A DNA stretch of 64,000 nt from Streptomyces cyaneogriseus subsp. noncyanogenus (GTDB taxonomy: Bacteria > Actinomycetota > Actinomycetes > Streptomycetales > Streptomycetaceae), in assembly GCF_000931445.1 (NCBI RefSeq), contig NZ_CP010849.1:3844001-3908000 (forward strand), in the 5' to 3' direction. A model generated the notes under the pieces. That model saw nothing but the letters and a program-made list of their open reading frames with translations. It was not told the DNA's origin and made no database searches. The first letter of the stretch is position 1; each line of letters starts with the position of its first letter. Both the position numbers and the translations under genes were made by a program. This document shows positions 35,010 to 43,547 of the stretch, piece by piece.

Positions 35010-35060
35010 CCCGGGCCGTACGACGCCTCGGCCCGTACGACGCCTCGACCCGTACGACGA

Positions 35061-35109
35061 CGGCGGCGCGCCGCTCCGGGCCGGTGGGCCGGGGAGCGGC
35101 GCGCCGCCG
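35061..35109. terminator. 17-bp perfect hairpin, bidirectional terminator
   Basis: A perfect 17-bp stem (35061-35077 with 35093-35109) with a 15-base loop separates the convergent EEP and phoX genes. Just upstream (about 35016-35058) are three near-identical 17-18 base units based on CCCGTACGACGCCTCG, a short tandem repeat. Confidence 0.85.
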
Positions 35110-35132
35110 GGGCACGCGGGGTGGGCGCCGGG

Positions 35133-37205
35133 TCAGACGCCGATGTCGCCCCCGTCCGCGCGCCACACGGCCACGACCGCCGGGCGGACGAGGGTGCCGG
35201 GCCCGTCGGGCCAGGTGCTCGCGGGGTTGTCCACCGAGGCCCCGTCGACCTCGCCCGGGTGCTGTACCGAGACCAGCACGCGCCGGTCCTGGACGACCGG
35301 ACCGCAGGTCTCCGCGCCCGTCGGGACGGTCAGGAACTGCTTCAGCTCACCGCGCCGGTCGCCCTTGACGGCGACGCCGAAGAGACCGTCGTGGCTGCCG
35401 AGCGCGTTGCCGTCGGTGGACAGCCACAGGTTGCCGTGGGGGTCGAAGGCGACGTTGTCCGGGCAGGAGATCGGGCTGACGGCGTCCTTGGGGAAGCCGG
35501 CGAAGTAGGTCGCCGGGTCCTCCGGGTCACCGGCGACGAGGAACAGCGACCAGGCGAACGCCGTGCTCTCCGGCCGGTTCCAGCGCTCGGTCAGCTCCAG
35601 GACGTGGCCGTGCTTGTTGCCGTTGCGCGGGTTGGCCTCGTCCGGGCCCGCGTAACCGGCCTTGCCGCGGTTGGAGTTGTTGGTGAGGGCGACGTACACC
35701 TTGCCGGTGACCGGGGAGGGCTCGATGTCCTCGGGGCGGTCCATCTTCGTCGCGCCGACCTTGTCGCCGGCCAGGCGCGTGAAGACGCACACCTCCTCGG
35801 CGGTCATGCCCGGCACGTGCGAGACGGCACCGTCGGCGGTGGCGGTCACCAGCGGGATCCACTGCCCGCTGCCGTCGAACTCGCCGTCGCCGGGCAGCTT
35901 GCCCGTGCCGTCGATCTCGATGGCCGGGGAGTCGCCGGTGAGCTTGGCGACGTACAGGGTCCCCTCGTCGAGCAGCGACAGGTTGTGCTCGCGGACCGCC
36001 CGGGACGTGCCCTTCTTCATCCGCTTGCTGCCGACGAACTTGTAGAAGTAGTCGAAGCGCTCGTCGTCACCCGAGTAGACGACCGGGCGGCCGTCGTGGG
36101 TGAGCCGCACGGTCGCGGCCTCGTGCTTGAACCGGCCGAGGGCGGTGTGCTTGCGCGGCGTGGAGTGCGGGTCGTACGGGTCGAACTCGACGACGTACCC
36201 GAAGCGGTGCACCTCGTTCGGCTCCTGCGCCACGTCGAAGCGCTTGTCGAACCGCTCCCACTTGCGCTCGGTGGCGCCGGTGCCGATCCCGTACCGCTTG
36301 TCGGTGGCGCGGCCGCTGTTGGCGAAGTACTGGTTGAAGTTCTCCTCGCCGTGCAGCGTCGTGCCCCACGGGGTGGTGCCGCCGGAGCAGTTGTTGAGCG
36401 TGCCGAGCACCTTGGTGCCGGTGCGGTCGGCGGAGGTCTTCACCAGCTCCGATCCGGCGGCGGGCCCGGTGAGCCGGAACTCGGTGGTGGCGGTCACCCG
36501 CCGGTTGAGGTGGTGCCGGGTGACGGGCGTCAGCTTCCCGGTCCGGCGGTCCTCCTCCACGACCACGGCGGACAGCCCGTGCGCGGCCCAGGCGATCTCC
36601 ACCTGCTCGCGCGTCGGGTTGTCGGGGTCGTACCCGCGGAACATGAGCACCTCGTCGGTGTACTCGTGGTTGGCGACGAGGAGCTGCCGGCCGCGCTCGC
36701 CGGGCAGCGGCAGCAGCGCGAGGAAGTCGTTGTTGTAGCCGAACTGCCCGGCCTGCGCCTCGGCGGACTGGTGGTCCGGGTCGAAGGCGGGCGCCCCGCG
36801 GAGGATGGGCTCGCCCCAGCGGATGACGACGTTCTGGCGGTAGCCCTCCGGTACGACCACGGCGTCCCGCGTGTTGGGAGCCACCGGCGTGAACCGCAGT
36901 CCGCGCGCGCCCTTCTGCTTCCCGCGTGCCGCGGCCTGCGCCGCCGGGGCGGCGTTCGCCTCGGGCGCCCCCGCAAGGGTGACCGTCCCGGCGCCCGCGG
37001 CGGCAACGGTGACGACGGCGGCGGCCCGCATCATCGAACGGCGGCTGAGCGCACCGGCGATGACATCACCGACGTACTCGTTGGAGCTGGTGTTGGGCAC
37101 CTCGTGGAAGCAGGCGTCACCACACCGGAAACGACAGGTCATGGCGGACCGTCCGCCGGGATGGGACCCGGACGGCGTTCCGATCAGCGGCAGCAGCTTG
37201 CGCAC
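35133..37205 (-). CDS. phoX: PhoX-family alkaline phosphatase, Tat-exported
   Basis: This 690-aa protein belongs to the PhoX (DUF839) family of calcium/iron phosphatases that release phosphate from phosphomonoesters outside the cell. Residues about 50-85 hold a twin-arginine signal (SRRSMMRAAAVVTVAAAGAG) placed after an unusual N-terminal extension, as in this family. The C-terminal half has the beta-propeller sequence (RPEDIEPSPVTGKVYVALTN, CPDNVAFDPHGNLWLSTDG) typical of PhoX. The GTG start has GGGGAGAA upstream. A PHO box lies about 80 bases upstream (37286-37307), so PhoP should induce it on phosphate starvation. It is the most clearly regulated gene in the window. Confidence 0.92.
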   Translation of the reverse strand: MRKLLPLIGTPSGSHPGGRSAMTCRFRCGDACFHEVPNTSSNEYVGDVIAGALSRRSMMRAAAVVTVAAAGAGTVTLAGAPEANAAPAAQAAARGKQKGARGLRFTPVAPNTRDAVVVPEGYRQNVVIRWGEPILRGAPAFDPDHQSAEAQAGQFGYNNDFLALLPLPGERGRQLLVANHEYTDEVLMFRGYDPDNPTREQVEIAWAAHGLSAVVVEEDRRTGKLTPVTRHHLNRRVTATTEFRLTGPAAGSELVKTSADRTGTKVLGTLNNCSGGTTPWGTTLHGEENFNQYFANSGRATDKRYGIGTGATERKWERFDKRFDVAQEPNEVHRFGYVVEFDPYDPHSTPRKHTALGRFKHEAATVRLTHDGRPVVYSGDDERFDYFYKFVGSKRMKKGTSRAVREHNLSLLDEGTLYVAKLTGDSPAIEIDGTGKLPGDGEFDGSGQWIPLVTATADGAVSHVPGMTAEEVCVFTRLAGDKVGATKMDRPEDIEPSPVTGKVYVALTNNSNRGKAGYAGPDEANPRNGNKHGHVLELTERWNRPESTAFAWSLFLVAGDPEDPATYFAGFPKDAVSPISCPDNVAFDPHGNLWLSTDGNALGSHDGLFGVAVKGDRRGELKQFLTVPTGAETCGPVVQDRRVLVSVQHPGEVDGASVDNPASTWPDGPGTLVRPAVVAVWRADGGDIGV

Positions 37206-37285
37206 GGTTGTTCTCCCCTGGGATGCCCTGAGATGCCCTTGGTGTCAGCGCGACCGTAGGAGCACGTACGTGCGAGAACGGGGCG

Positions 37286-37307
37286 CCGGGATGAACAACG
37301 AGTGAAC
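37286..37307 (-). promoter_or_regulatory. PHO box (two 11-bp direct repeats) upstream of phoX
   Basis: On the minus strand the sequence reads GTTCACTCGTT followed directly by GTTCATCCCGG. These are two 11-bp units starting with GTTCA, the PhoP direct-repeat unit in Streptomyces. It lies 80-102 bases upstream of the phoX GTG and points the same way. The match, spacing and target gene agree, so this is the best-supported regulatory site here. Confidence 0.88.
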
Positions 37308-37460
37308 CCCCGCCATCCGACAGGAAGGCCGGGACCCGGCTTGACGAGACCGGAATTTCGTGGCAGACCCTGCCCGGCAGCAAAACCCGGGGCCGCTAAC
37401 CTTACGTGTCCGTCCTGGCCAGGGATTGACGGGCTTCACCTCATGCGAAGGGTTGCGCAC

Positions 37461-39137
37461 ATGGGCATTCTCACTCTCCTGCGGAACGCGTTCGGCCGCT
37501 CACGCAAAGCGAAGACGGCCCAGGCGGAGGATGCGGCGCCGCAGCCGCCCGCGCAGACCGCGCCCGAGCCGGCGCCGGAGACGGCCCCGGATGCGGCCCC
37601 GGATGCGGCCCCCTCGGCGGCCGCCACGACGGCCGCCGAGGCGCCCCCCGCCCCGGAACCGAAGCTTCCGTCCCAGTCCGCGCCCCGGACCGCCACCGCC
37701 ACCGCCACCCCCGCGCCCGCCCCGCAGGTCCCCGAGCCGCGCCCGTCCGGCCCCGGGGAACACGAACTGGTCACCGCCGCCTTCGACAAGGTCACGGTGC
37801 CGAGGCCGACCCGGACCCCGGAGCAGGAGGACGCCCCCGCTGTCGAGGCGGAGCCCGAGTCCCGGGAGGAAGCGGAGCCCGAGGCCAAGACCAAGACCAA
37901 GACCGAGTCCGAGACCAAGGCCGAGGCCGAGACTCGGAGCGAGGTGGAGCCAGAGCCCCGGAGCGAGGTGGAGCCCGAGCCTCGGAACAAGGCGGAACTC
38001 GAGCCCGAGCCCAAGGCCGAGACCCGGGACGAGACGGAGCCGGAGACCGAGACCGAAGCCCAGAGGGAGCCGGAGACCGAGACGGAGCCGAAGCCCGAGG
38101 CCGGGACGGACGCCGAGACGGGACCGGAGAACGAGACGGGACCGGAGACCGGCACCGGGACCGGGACCGAAACCGGGCCTCAGGCCGAGGACCGGACGGA
38201 GCCCGAGCCCGAGCCCAAGGCCGAGACCCAGACCCAGGCCGAAACCCAGACGCAGCCCGAGCCCGAGACCGGCACCGAGACTCAGCCCCAGGCCGAGACC
38301 GACACCGAACCCGCCCCGGCCCCCGAGCCCGCCAGCGCCGAAGCCGCCCAGGGACCGTCCGAGACGGAACCGACCGCGACCGGCCCGACCGAGACGGAAC
38401 CGACCGCGACCGGCCCGACCGAGACGGAACCGGCCGAGACCGAACCGGCCGCCGCGGACGAGGCCAAGTCCGGTAAGCCCGCCGTCTCCGCCGCGCGCCT
38501 CCGTTCCCGCGCCCCCCACCTCTCCACCGCCTACAAGGCCGCCGGCGCCGCCCTCCGGAAGTACGGCCTCACCGGCGCCCGCGCCAAGGTGTACCTGGTC
38601 CTGGACCGCTCCGCCTCGATGCGCCCGTACTACAAGGACGGCTCCGCCCAGGCACTGGCCGAGCAGACCCTGGCCCTCGCCGCGCACCTCGACCCCGAGG
38701 CCACGGTCCCCGTCGTGTTCTTCTCGACCGAGCTGGACGGCACCGGCGAGCTCACCCTCGCCGAGCACGAGAACAAGATCGACGAGCTGCACGCCGCGCT
38801 CGGCCGGATGGGCCGTACCAGCTACCACGCGGCCGTCGAGGAGGTCATCGCAGCGCACGGGAAGTCCGCCCCCGGCACCCCCGCCCTGGTGGTCTTCCAG
38901 ACGGACGGCGCGCCCGACGCCAAGACGCCCGCGACCCGGTCCCTGGAGGAGGCCGCTGCGGGCCACCCCGCCGTCTTCTTCTCCTTCGTCGCCTTCGGCG
39001 ACCCGGAGAACAAGGCGTTCGACTACCTCCGCAAGCTGCGCACGGGCAACGCCTCGCACTTCCTCGCCGGCGAGACCCCCCGCGAGCTGACGGACAAGGA
39101 GCTGTACGAGGGAATCCTCGCGTCCTGGCGCCCGTGA
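37461..39137 (+). CDS. VWA-domain (TerF-like) protein with long acidic repeat region
   Basis: Residues 1-25 form a short N-terminal segment (MGILTLLRNAFG). Residues about 30-335 are low-complexity Glu/Thr/Pro/Lys repeats, probably disordered. Residues 345-558 form a VWA domain with MIDAS motif DRSASM (Asp382, Ser384, Ser386), plus TSYHAAVEEV and FQTDGAPD. The VWA part resembles that of tellurium-resistance-associated proteins. The ATG at 37461 follows GAAGGG; longer upstream frames lack signals. 558 aa. The repeat region is prone to length variation (30-bp repeats at 38361-38432). No Ter operon partners are adjacent. Confidence 0.85.
   Translation: MGILTLLRNAFGRSRKAKTAQAEDAAPQPPAQTAPEPAPETAPDAAPDAAPSAAATTAAEAPPAPEPKLPSQSAPRTATATATPAPAPQVPEPRPSGPGEHELVTAAFDKVTVPRPTRTPEQEDAPAVEAEPESREEAEPEAKTKTKTESETKAEAETRSEVEPEPRSEVEPEPRNKAELEPEPKAETRDETEPETETEAQREPETETEPKPEAGTDAETGPENETGPETGTGTGTETGPQAEDRTEPEPEPKAETQTQAETQTQPEPETGTETQPQAETDTEPAPAPEPASAEAAQGPSETEPTATGPTETEPTATGPTETEPAETEPAAADEAKSGKPAVSAARLRSRAPHLSTAYKAAGAALRKYGLTGARAKVYLVLDRSASMRPYYKDGSAQALAEQTLALAAHLDPEATVPVVFFSTELDGTGELTLAEHENKIDELHAALGRMGRTSYHAAVEEVIAAHGKSAPGTPALVVFQTDGAPDAKTPATRSLEEAAAGHPAVFFSFVAFGDPENKAFDYLRKLRTGNASHFLAGETPRELTDKELYEGILASWRP
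38361..38432. repeat. In-frame 30-bp tandem repeat within the VWA protein linker
   Basis: Two identical 30-base units (38361-38390, 38391-38420) and a 12-base partial copy each encode ETEPTATGPT. They sit at the end of a much longer, less regular Glu/Thr/Pro repeat tract (about 37850-38460). The frame is preserved, so length change would alter only the linker. Confidence 0.9.
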
Positions 39138-39232
39138 TCGTGCGAAACCGGGGGGCGGGCGGGGACCGGCGCCGCGTCCACCCCCCGAAACGCGTGTGAG
39201 TCGATCTTTCCCGGACCAGTAGGATTTCGACC

Positions 39233-40849
39233 ATGGCGGCCACTGGATCCGAGAAGCAGGGTGGCAAGGCGTTCTACGTCAGCACCCCCATTTACTACGT
39301 CAACGACGCTCCTCACCTGGGCCACGCCTACACGACCGTCGCAGGGGACGTGCTCACGCGCTGGCACCGTCAGCGCGGCGAGAAGGTGTGGTACCTCACC
39401 GGCACGGACGAGCACGGTCAGAAGATCATGCGCACCGCGGAGGCGAACGGCGTCAGCCCGCAGGAGTGGGCCGACAAGCTCGTCAACGAAGCGTGGAAGC
39501 CTCTCTGGGAGCACCTGGAGATCGCGAACGACGACTTCATCCGCACCACGCAGCAGCGGCACACCGACCGCGTCCAGGAGTTCGTGCAGGACCTGTACGA
39601 CAAGGGCGAGATCTACAAGGGCGGCTACGAGGGCCCGTACTGCGTGGGCTGCGAGGAGTACAAGCTCCCCGGCGAGCTGCTCGACGGCGAGGGCGAGTAC
39701 GCGGGCCAGAAGCTGTGCCCGATCCACAAGAAGCCGGTGGAGACCCTCAGCGAGGAGAACTACTTCTTCAAGCTGAGCGAGTACGGCGACCGGCTCCTCG
39801 CCCACTACGAGGCCAACCCGGACTTCATCCAGCCCGAGTCCGCGCGCAACGAGGTCGTGAACTTCGTCCGCCAGGGCCTGCAGGACCTCTCCATCTCCCG
39901 CTCGACCTTCGACTGGGGCATCCCGATCCCCTGGGACGAGAAGCACGTCATCTACGTGTGGGTCGACGCGCTGCTGAACTACGCCACCGCGGTCGGGTAC
40001 AACGAGAACCAGGAGAAGTTCGAGGCCACCTTCCCGGCCGACGTCCACCTGGTCGGCAAGGACATCCTCCGCTTCCACGCCGTGATCTGGCCCGCCATGC
40101 TGATGGCGCAGGGCCTGCCGCTGCCCGGCAAGATCGCGGCCAACGGCTGGCTGATGGTCGGCGGCGAGAAGATGTCGAAGTCGAACCTGACCGGCATCAA
40201 GCCGCAGGACCTGACCTCGCACTTCGGCGTGGACGCCTACCGCTGGTACTTCCTGCGCGCGATCGCCTTCGGCCAGGACGGCTCCTTCTCCTGGGAGGAC
40301 TTCTCCGCCCGGTACACCTCCGAGCTGGCCAACGACTACGGCAACCTCGCCTCGCGCGTGGCGGCGATGGTCGGCAAGTACTTCGGCGGCACGCTGCCGG
40401 AGGCGACGGCGGTGGGCGAGGCCGAGAAGGCGATCCACGCCGGACTCGCCAAGGCCGTCGCGGAGGCCGACCGGAAGATCGGCGAGAAGCTGGACTTCCA
40501 GGGCGGCATCCTCGCCGTCTTCGACTTCATCAAGCAGGTCAACGGCTACATCACGGAGCAGGAGCCGTGGAAGGTGGCCAAGGACGACTCGCCGGAGGGC
40601 AAGGCCCGCCTGGCGACGATCCTCTACACCGCCGCGGAGTCGCTCCGGGCGGTGGCGGTCCTGCTGAACCCGGTCATGCCTCAGACGTCCCAGAAGCTGT
40701 GGGACTCGCTGGGCGCCGAGGTTTCCCTCGGCGGCCTCGCGGACCAGAAGGTCCAGGAGGCCGGGGACTGGGGCCGGCTGCCGGCCGGGTCGACGGTCAC
40801 CAAGGGCGCCGTTCTCTTCCCGCGTCTCGAGGAGAAGCCGAGCGCGTAA
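39233..40849 (+). CDS. metG: Methionyl-tRNA synthetase
   Basis: This class I synthetase charges tRNA-Met in the cytoplasm. The HIGH motif appears as HLGH (residues 28-31) and KMSKS is intact near residue 313. A CVGC plus CPIH pair in the connective region is the zinc knuckle of the MetG1-type family. At 538 aa it lacks the C-terminal tRNA-binding appendage of the longer form, as usual in actinobacteria. The ATG is 15 bases after an AGGA. A 21-bp terminator follows. Essential housekeeping gene. Confidence 0.97.
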   Translation: MAATGSEKQGGKAFYVSTPIYYVNDAPHLGHAYTTVAGDVLTRWHRQRGEKVWYLTGTDEHGQKIMRTAEANGVSPQEWADKLVNEAWKPLWEHLEIANDDFIRTTQQRHTDRVQEFVQDLYDKGEIYKGGYEGPYCVGCEEYKLPGELLDGEGEYAGQKLCPIHKKPVETLSEENYFFKLSEYGDRLLAHYEANPDFIQPESARNEVVNFVRQGLQDLSISRSTFDWGIPIPWDEKHVIYVWVDALLNYATAVGYNENQEKFEATFPADVHLVGKDILRFHAVIWPAMLMAQGLPLPGKIAANGWLMVGGEKMSKSNLTGIKPQDLTSHFGVDAYRWYFLRAIAFGQDGSFSWEDFSARYTSELANDYGNLASRVAAMVGKYFGGTLPEATAVGEAEKAIHAGLAKAVAEADRKIGEKLDFQGGILAVFDFIKQVNGYITEQEPWKVAKDDSPEGKARLATILYTAAESLRAVAVLLNPVMPQTSQKLWDSLGAEVSLGGLADQKVQEAGDWGRLPAGSTVTKGAVLFPRLEEKPSA

Positions 40850-40861
40850 CACGCTCGCTAC

Positions 40862-40907
40862 AGCACAGGGCCCGGGAGAAGGAGATCCTTCTCCCGGGCC
40901 CTGTGCT
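40862..40907. terminator. 21-bp perfect hairpin terminator after metG
   Basis: A 21-bp uninterrupted stem (40862-40882 with 40887-40907) with a 4-base loop AGAT follows the metG stop by 12 bases. TT follows the stem. This is the strongest intrinsic terminator in the window. Confidence 0.93.
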
Positions 40908-40969
40908 TTGCGATGATCACAGGCGAGGCGGCCGTCCGGCCGCCGACGCACGAGTGGGGGGACCACACC

Positions 40970-41335
40970 ATGGCACTGTTCGGCAACGCGCACACCGTCG
41001 ATCCGGCCCAGGCCCAGCAGGATTACGCCCGTCTGCTGGGCCACGGCGAGCAGGTGCACGCCGCCTATCTGCTGATCCGGGACACCATCCTGTTCACCGA
41101 CCGCCGGCTGATCCTGGTCGACAAGCAGGGCATCACCGGCAAGAAGACGGAGTACCACTCCGTCCCGTACCGCAGCATCACCCACTTCTCCGTGGAGACC
41201 GCGGGCACCTTCGACCTCGACGCCGAGCTGAAGATCTGGATCTCCGGCACCCCGGCCCCCCTCCAGAAGACGTTCACCAAGGGCGTCGACATCTACGAGG
41301 TCCAGGCCATCCTCACCCAGTTCGTCGCCCGCTGA
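40970..41335 (+). CDS. Bacterial PH-domain protein
   Basis: 121 aa. The beta-rich pattern (LFTDRRLILVDKQGITGKKTEYHSVPYRSITHFSVET...LKIWISG) and final helix (DIYEVQAILTQFV) are those of the bacterial pleckstrin-homology family found as short single-domain proteins. It should be cytoplasmic and may bind peptides or oligomerise. The ATG at 40970 has a G-rich site upstream (GGGGGGACC). A decayed gene fragment follows at 41354. Confidence 0.85.
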   Translation: MALFGNAHTVDPAQAQQDYARLLGHGEQVHAAYLLIRDTILFTDRRLILVDKQGITGKKTEYHSVPYRSITHFSVETAGTFDLDAELKIWISGTPAPLQKTFTKGVDIYEVQAILTQFVAR

Positions 41336-41353
41336 CCCACCCCGCCCCCCCGG

Positions 41354-41460
41354 CACATCACCTCGTGCACCGATCTCGACCGCCTCGACGACTGGCTCGG
41401 CCGGGCCCTGACCGTCGAGCGGGCGGAGGAGCTGTCGACGAGGACGGCGCTGTCGGCTGA
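41354..41460 (+). pseudogene. 3' remnant of an unidentified gene (Rpn-nuclease-like C-terminus)
   Basis: The frame from 41354 reads HITSCTDLDRLDDWLGRALT and then VERAEEL. Adding one base near 41435 lets it continue as FDEDGAVG followed by TGA. The pattern (TDLxxLDxWLxRALxxxxAEELF) resembles the C-terminus of Rpn-type nuclease or transposase-like proteins in Streptomyces, recalled from memory. No start or N-terminal part is present, so this is a relic with a probable 1-base deletion. Confidence 0.5.
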
Positions 41461-41474
41461 CGGCGGGAGAAGGG

Positions 41475-41517
41475 CAGGGGCCCGGCACCGGGAGATCGCT
41501 CCGGTGCCGGGCCCCTG
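41475..41517. terminator. 17-bp perfect hairpin terminator for aspS
   Basis: A perfect 17-bp stem (41475-41491 with 41501-41517) and 9-base loop lie 18 bases beyond the aspS stop on the minus strand. Confidence 0.9.
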
Positions 41518-41534
41518 TCGTGGCCGTCGGTGGA

Positions 41535-43298
41535 CTACTTCGGCTGCGGCTTGCGCACCGTCAGGTGCAGTTCCTTCAGCCGGGACTCGTCCAGCTCGGT
41601 CGGCGCGCCCATCATCAGGTCCTGGGCGTTGCCGTTGAGCGGGAAGGCGATCGTCTCGCGGATGTTCGGCTCGTCCGCGAGGAGCATGACGATGCGGTCG
41701 ACGCCGGGGGCGATGCCGCCGTGCGGCGGGGCGCCGAAACGGAAGGCGCGCAGCATGCCGGCGAACTCACGCTCGACGGTCTCGTGGTCGTAGCCCGCGA
41801 TCTCGAACGCCTTGAGCATGATGTCCGGCTCGTGGTTCCGGATCGCGCCGGAGGACAGCTCCACACCGTTGCAGACGATGTCGTACTGCCAGGCCAGGAT
41901 GTCCAGCGGGTCCTGGGACTCCAGGGCCTCCATGCCGCCCTGCGGCATCGAGAACGGGTTGTGCGAGAAGTCGATCTTGCCGGTCTCCTCGTCCTTCTCG
42001 TACATCGGGAAGTCGACGATCCAGCAGAAGCGGAAGACGTTCTCCTCGAAGTGACCGGCGCGCCGGGCGGCCTCGACCCGCACCGCGCCCATGATCTTGG
42101 AGACCTCGTCGAACTCGCCCGCGCCGAAGAAGACCGCGTGGCCCGGGGCCAGCGACAGGCGCTTGGTGAGCTCGGCGACGTTGTCCTCGGTGAGGAACTT
42201 GGCGATCGGCCCGGTGAGCGTGGAGTCCTCGCCGACGCGCACCCAGGCCAGGCCCTTGGCGCCCTGCGAGACGGCGTAGTCGCCGAGCTGGTCGAAGAAC
42301 TTGCGGGGCTGGGCGGCGACGTCCGGCACCGGCAGGGCGCGCACGTGCTTGCCGGCGAACGCCTTGAACTCGGAGCCCTCGAAGATGTCGGTGATGTCGA
42401 CGAGCTCCAGCTTGGCGCGCAGGTCGGGCTTGTCGGAGCCGTACTTCAGCATCGCCTCGCGGAACGGGATCCGCGGGAAGGGGGAGGTGACCTCACGGCC
42501 GCCGCCGAACTCGGTGAACAGCTCGGTCATGAGCTTCTCGATCGGCTGGAAGACGTCCTCCTGCTCGACGAAGCTCATCTCGACGTCGAGCTGGTAGAAC
42601 TCGCCCGGCGAGCGGTCGGCGCGGGCGTCCTCGTCGCGGAAGCAGGGCGCGATCTGGAAGTACCGGTCGAAGCCGGAGATCATCAGGAGCTGCTTGAACT
42701 GCTGGGGGGCCTGCGGGAGGGCGTAGAACTTGCCCGGGTGCAGACGGGAGGGGACCACGAAGTCGCGGGCGCCCTCGGGCGAGGTCGCCGTCAGGATCGG
42801 GGTCGCCAGCTCGTTGAAGCCCAGCGCCGACATCTTCTGGCGGATCGCCGAGATGACCTGGGTGCGCAGCATGATGTTGCGGTGCATGCGCTCACGGCGC
42901 AGGTCCAGGAAGCGGTACTCCAGGCGCCGCTCCTCGTTGACCCCGTCCTCGGCGTTGATGGTGAAGGGGAGCGGGGCGGCGGCGCCGAGCAGCTCGACCT
43001 CGCCGACCTCGACCTCGATCTCACCGGTCGGCAGGTCGGGGTTCACGTTCTCGGTTCCACGTGAAACAACCCGGCCGTCGACGCGGACGGTCGACTCCTT
43101 GGAGATCTTGTCGAGCGCCTCGTACGCGGGGGTGCCCGGACGGGCGACGAGCTGCGTGATGCCGTAGTGGTCGCGCAGATCGATGAAGAGGATGCCGCCC
43201 AGGTCGCGCCGATTGTGCAGCCAGCCACTCAGCCGGACGTCGGTGCCGACGTCAGAGGCGCGGAGCTCGCCGCAGGTGTGGGACCTGTACCGATGCAT
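41535..43298 (-). CDS. aspS: Aspartyl-tRNA synthetase
   Basis: This is a class IIb synthetase with the N-terminal OB-fold anticodon domain (VRLSGWLHNRRDLGGILFIDL), motif 2 FRDEDARADR and motif 3 GIAPGVDRIVML. The large bacterial GAD insertion (residues about 290-410) is present. 587 aa. In actinobacteria this enzyme may also make Asp-tRNA-Asn for amidation; sequence alone does not decide. The ATG at 43298 has little ribosome-binding sequence. A parS-like site lies inside the gene at 43054-43067, where codons GTT TCA CGT GGA are unusually poor in GC. Confidence 0.97.
   Translation of the reverse strand: MHRYRSHTCGELRASDVGTDVRLSGWLHNRRDLGGILFIDLRDHYGITQLVARPGTPAYEALDKISKESTVRVDGRVVSRGTENVNPDLPTGEIEVEVGEVELLGAAAPLPFTINAEDGVNEERRLEYRFLDLRRERMHRNIMLRTQVISAIRQKMSALGFNELATPILTATSPEGARDFVVPSRLHPGKFYALPQAPQQFKQLLMISGFDRYFQIAPCFRDEDARADRSPGEFYQLDVEMSFVEQEDVFQPIEKLMTELFTEFGGGREVTSPFPRIPFREAMLKYGSDKPDLRAKLELVDITDIFEGSEFKAFAGKHVRALPVPDVAAQPRKFFDQLGDYAVSQGAKGLAWVRVGEDSTLTGPIAKFLTEDNVAELTKRLSLAPGHAVFFGAGEFDEVSKIMGAVRVEAARRAGHFEENVFRFCWIVDFPMYEKDEETGKIDFSHNPFSMPQGGMEALESQDPLDILAWQYDIVCNGVELSSGAIRNHEPDIMLKAFEIAGYDHETVEREFAGMLRAFRFGAPPHGGIAPGVDRIVMLLADEPNIRETIAFPLNGNAQDLMMGAPTELDESRLKELHLTVRKPQPK
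43054..43067. promoter_or_regulatory. parS-like ParB-binding site within aspS
   Basis: GTTCCACGTGAAAC differs at one position from the Streptomyces consensus parS GTTTCACGTGAAAC. It lies inside aspS, and the local codons break the usual GC3 preference to keep the site. parS sites cluster around oriC in Streptomyces, consistent with the inferred chromosomal position. Confidence 0.82.
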
Positions 43299-43547
43299 CG
43301 TCGTTCATCCAGTCTTCGCGGATTCGGGAATCTCCGGGGCCCGGTGCCCGGACTTTCCCAGGGTACCGGCCGCCCCACGGTCGGCTCTCCTCCCTTTCGC
43401 CTCCCTTTCCGCCGAAGCACGGCGCCGGCGGAGCGCGCCCGGGGGCCGCACCCCGGCCGTCCACCGCGCGTACGTCGCCCGTGCACCGCCCGCCCACCGG
43501 CACGCGAGCGGTGGCAGCGGGCGAAGACCTCTTCTTAAAGTGGGGCA

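Noticed and set aside
37302..37460. Longer N-terminus for the VWA protein
   Set aside because: The upstream in-frame ATG lies within the phoX promoter region beside the PHO box; ATG 37461 has a good ribosome-binding site and begins with a typical N-terminal helix.
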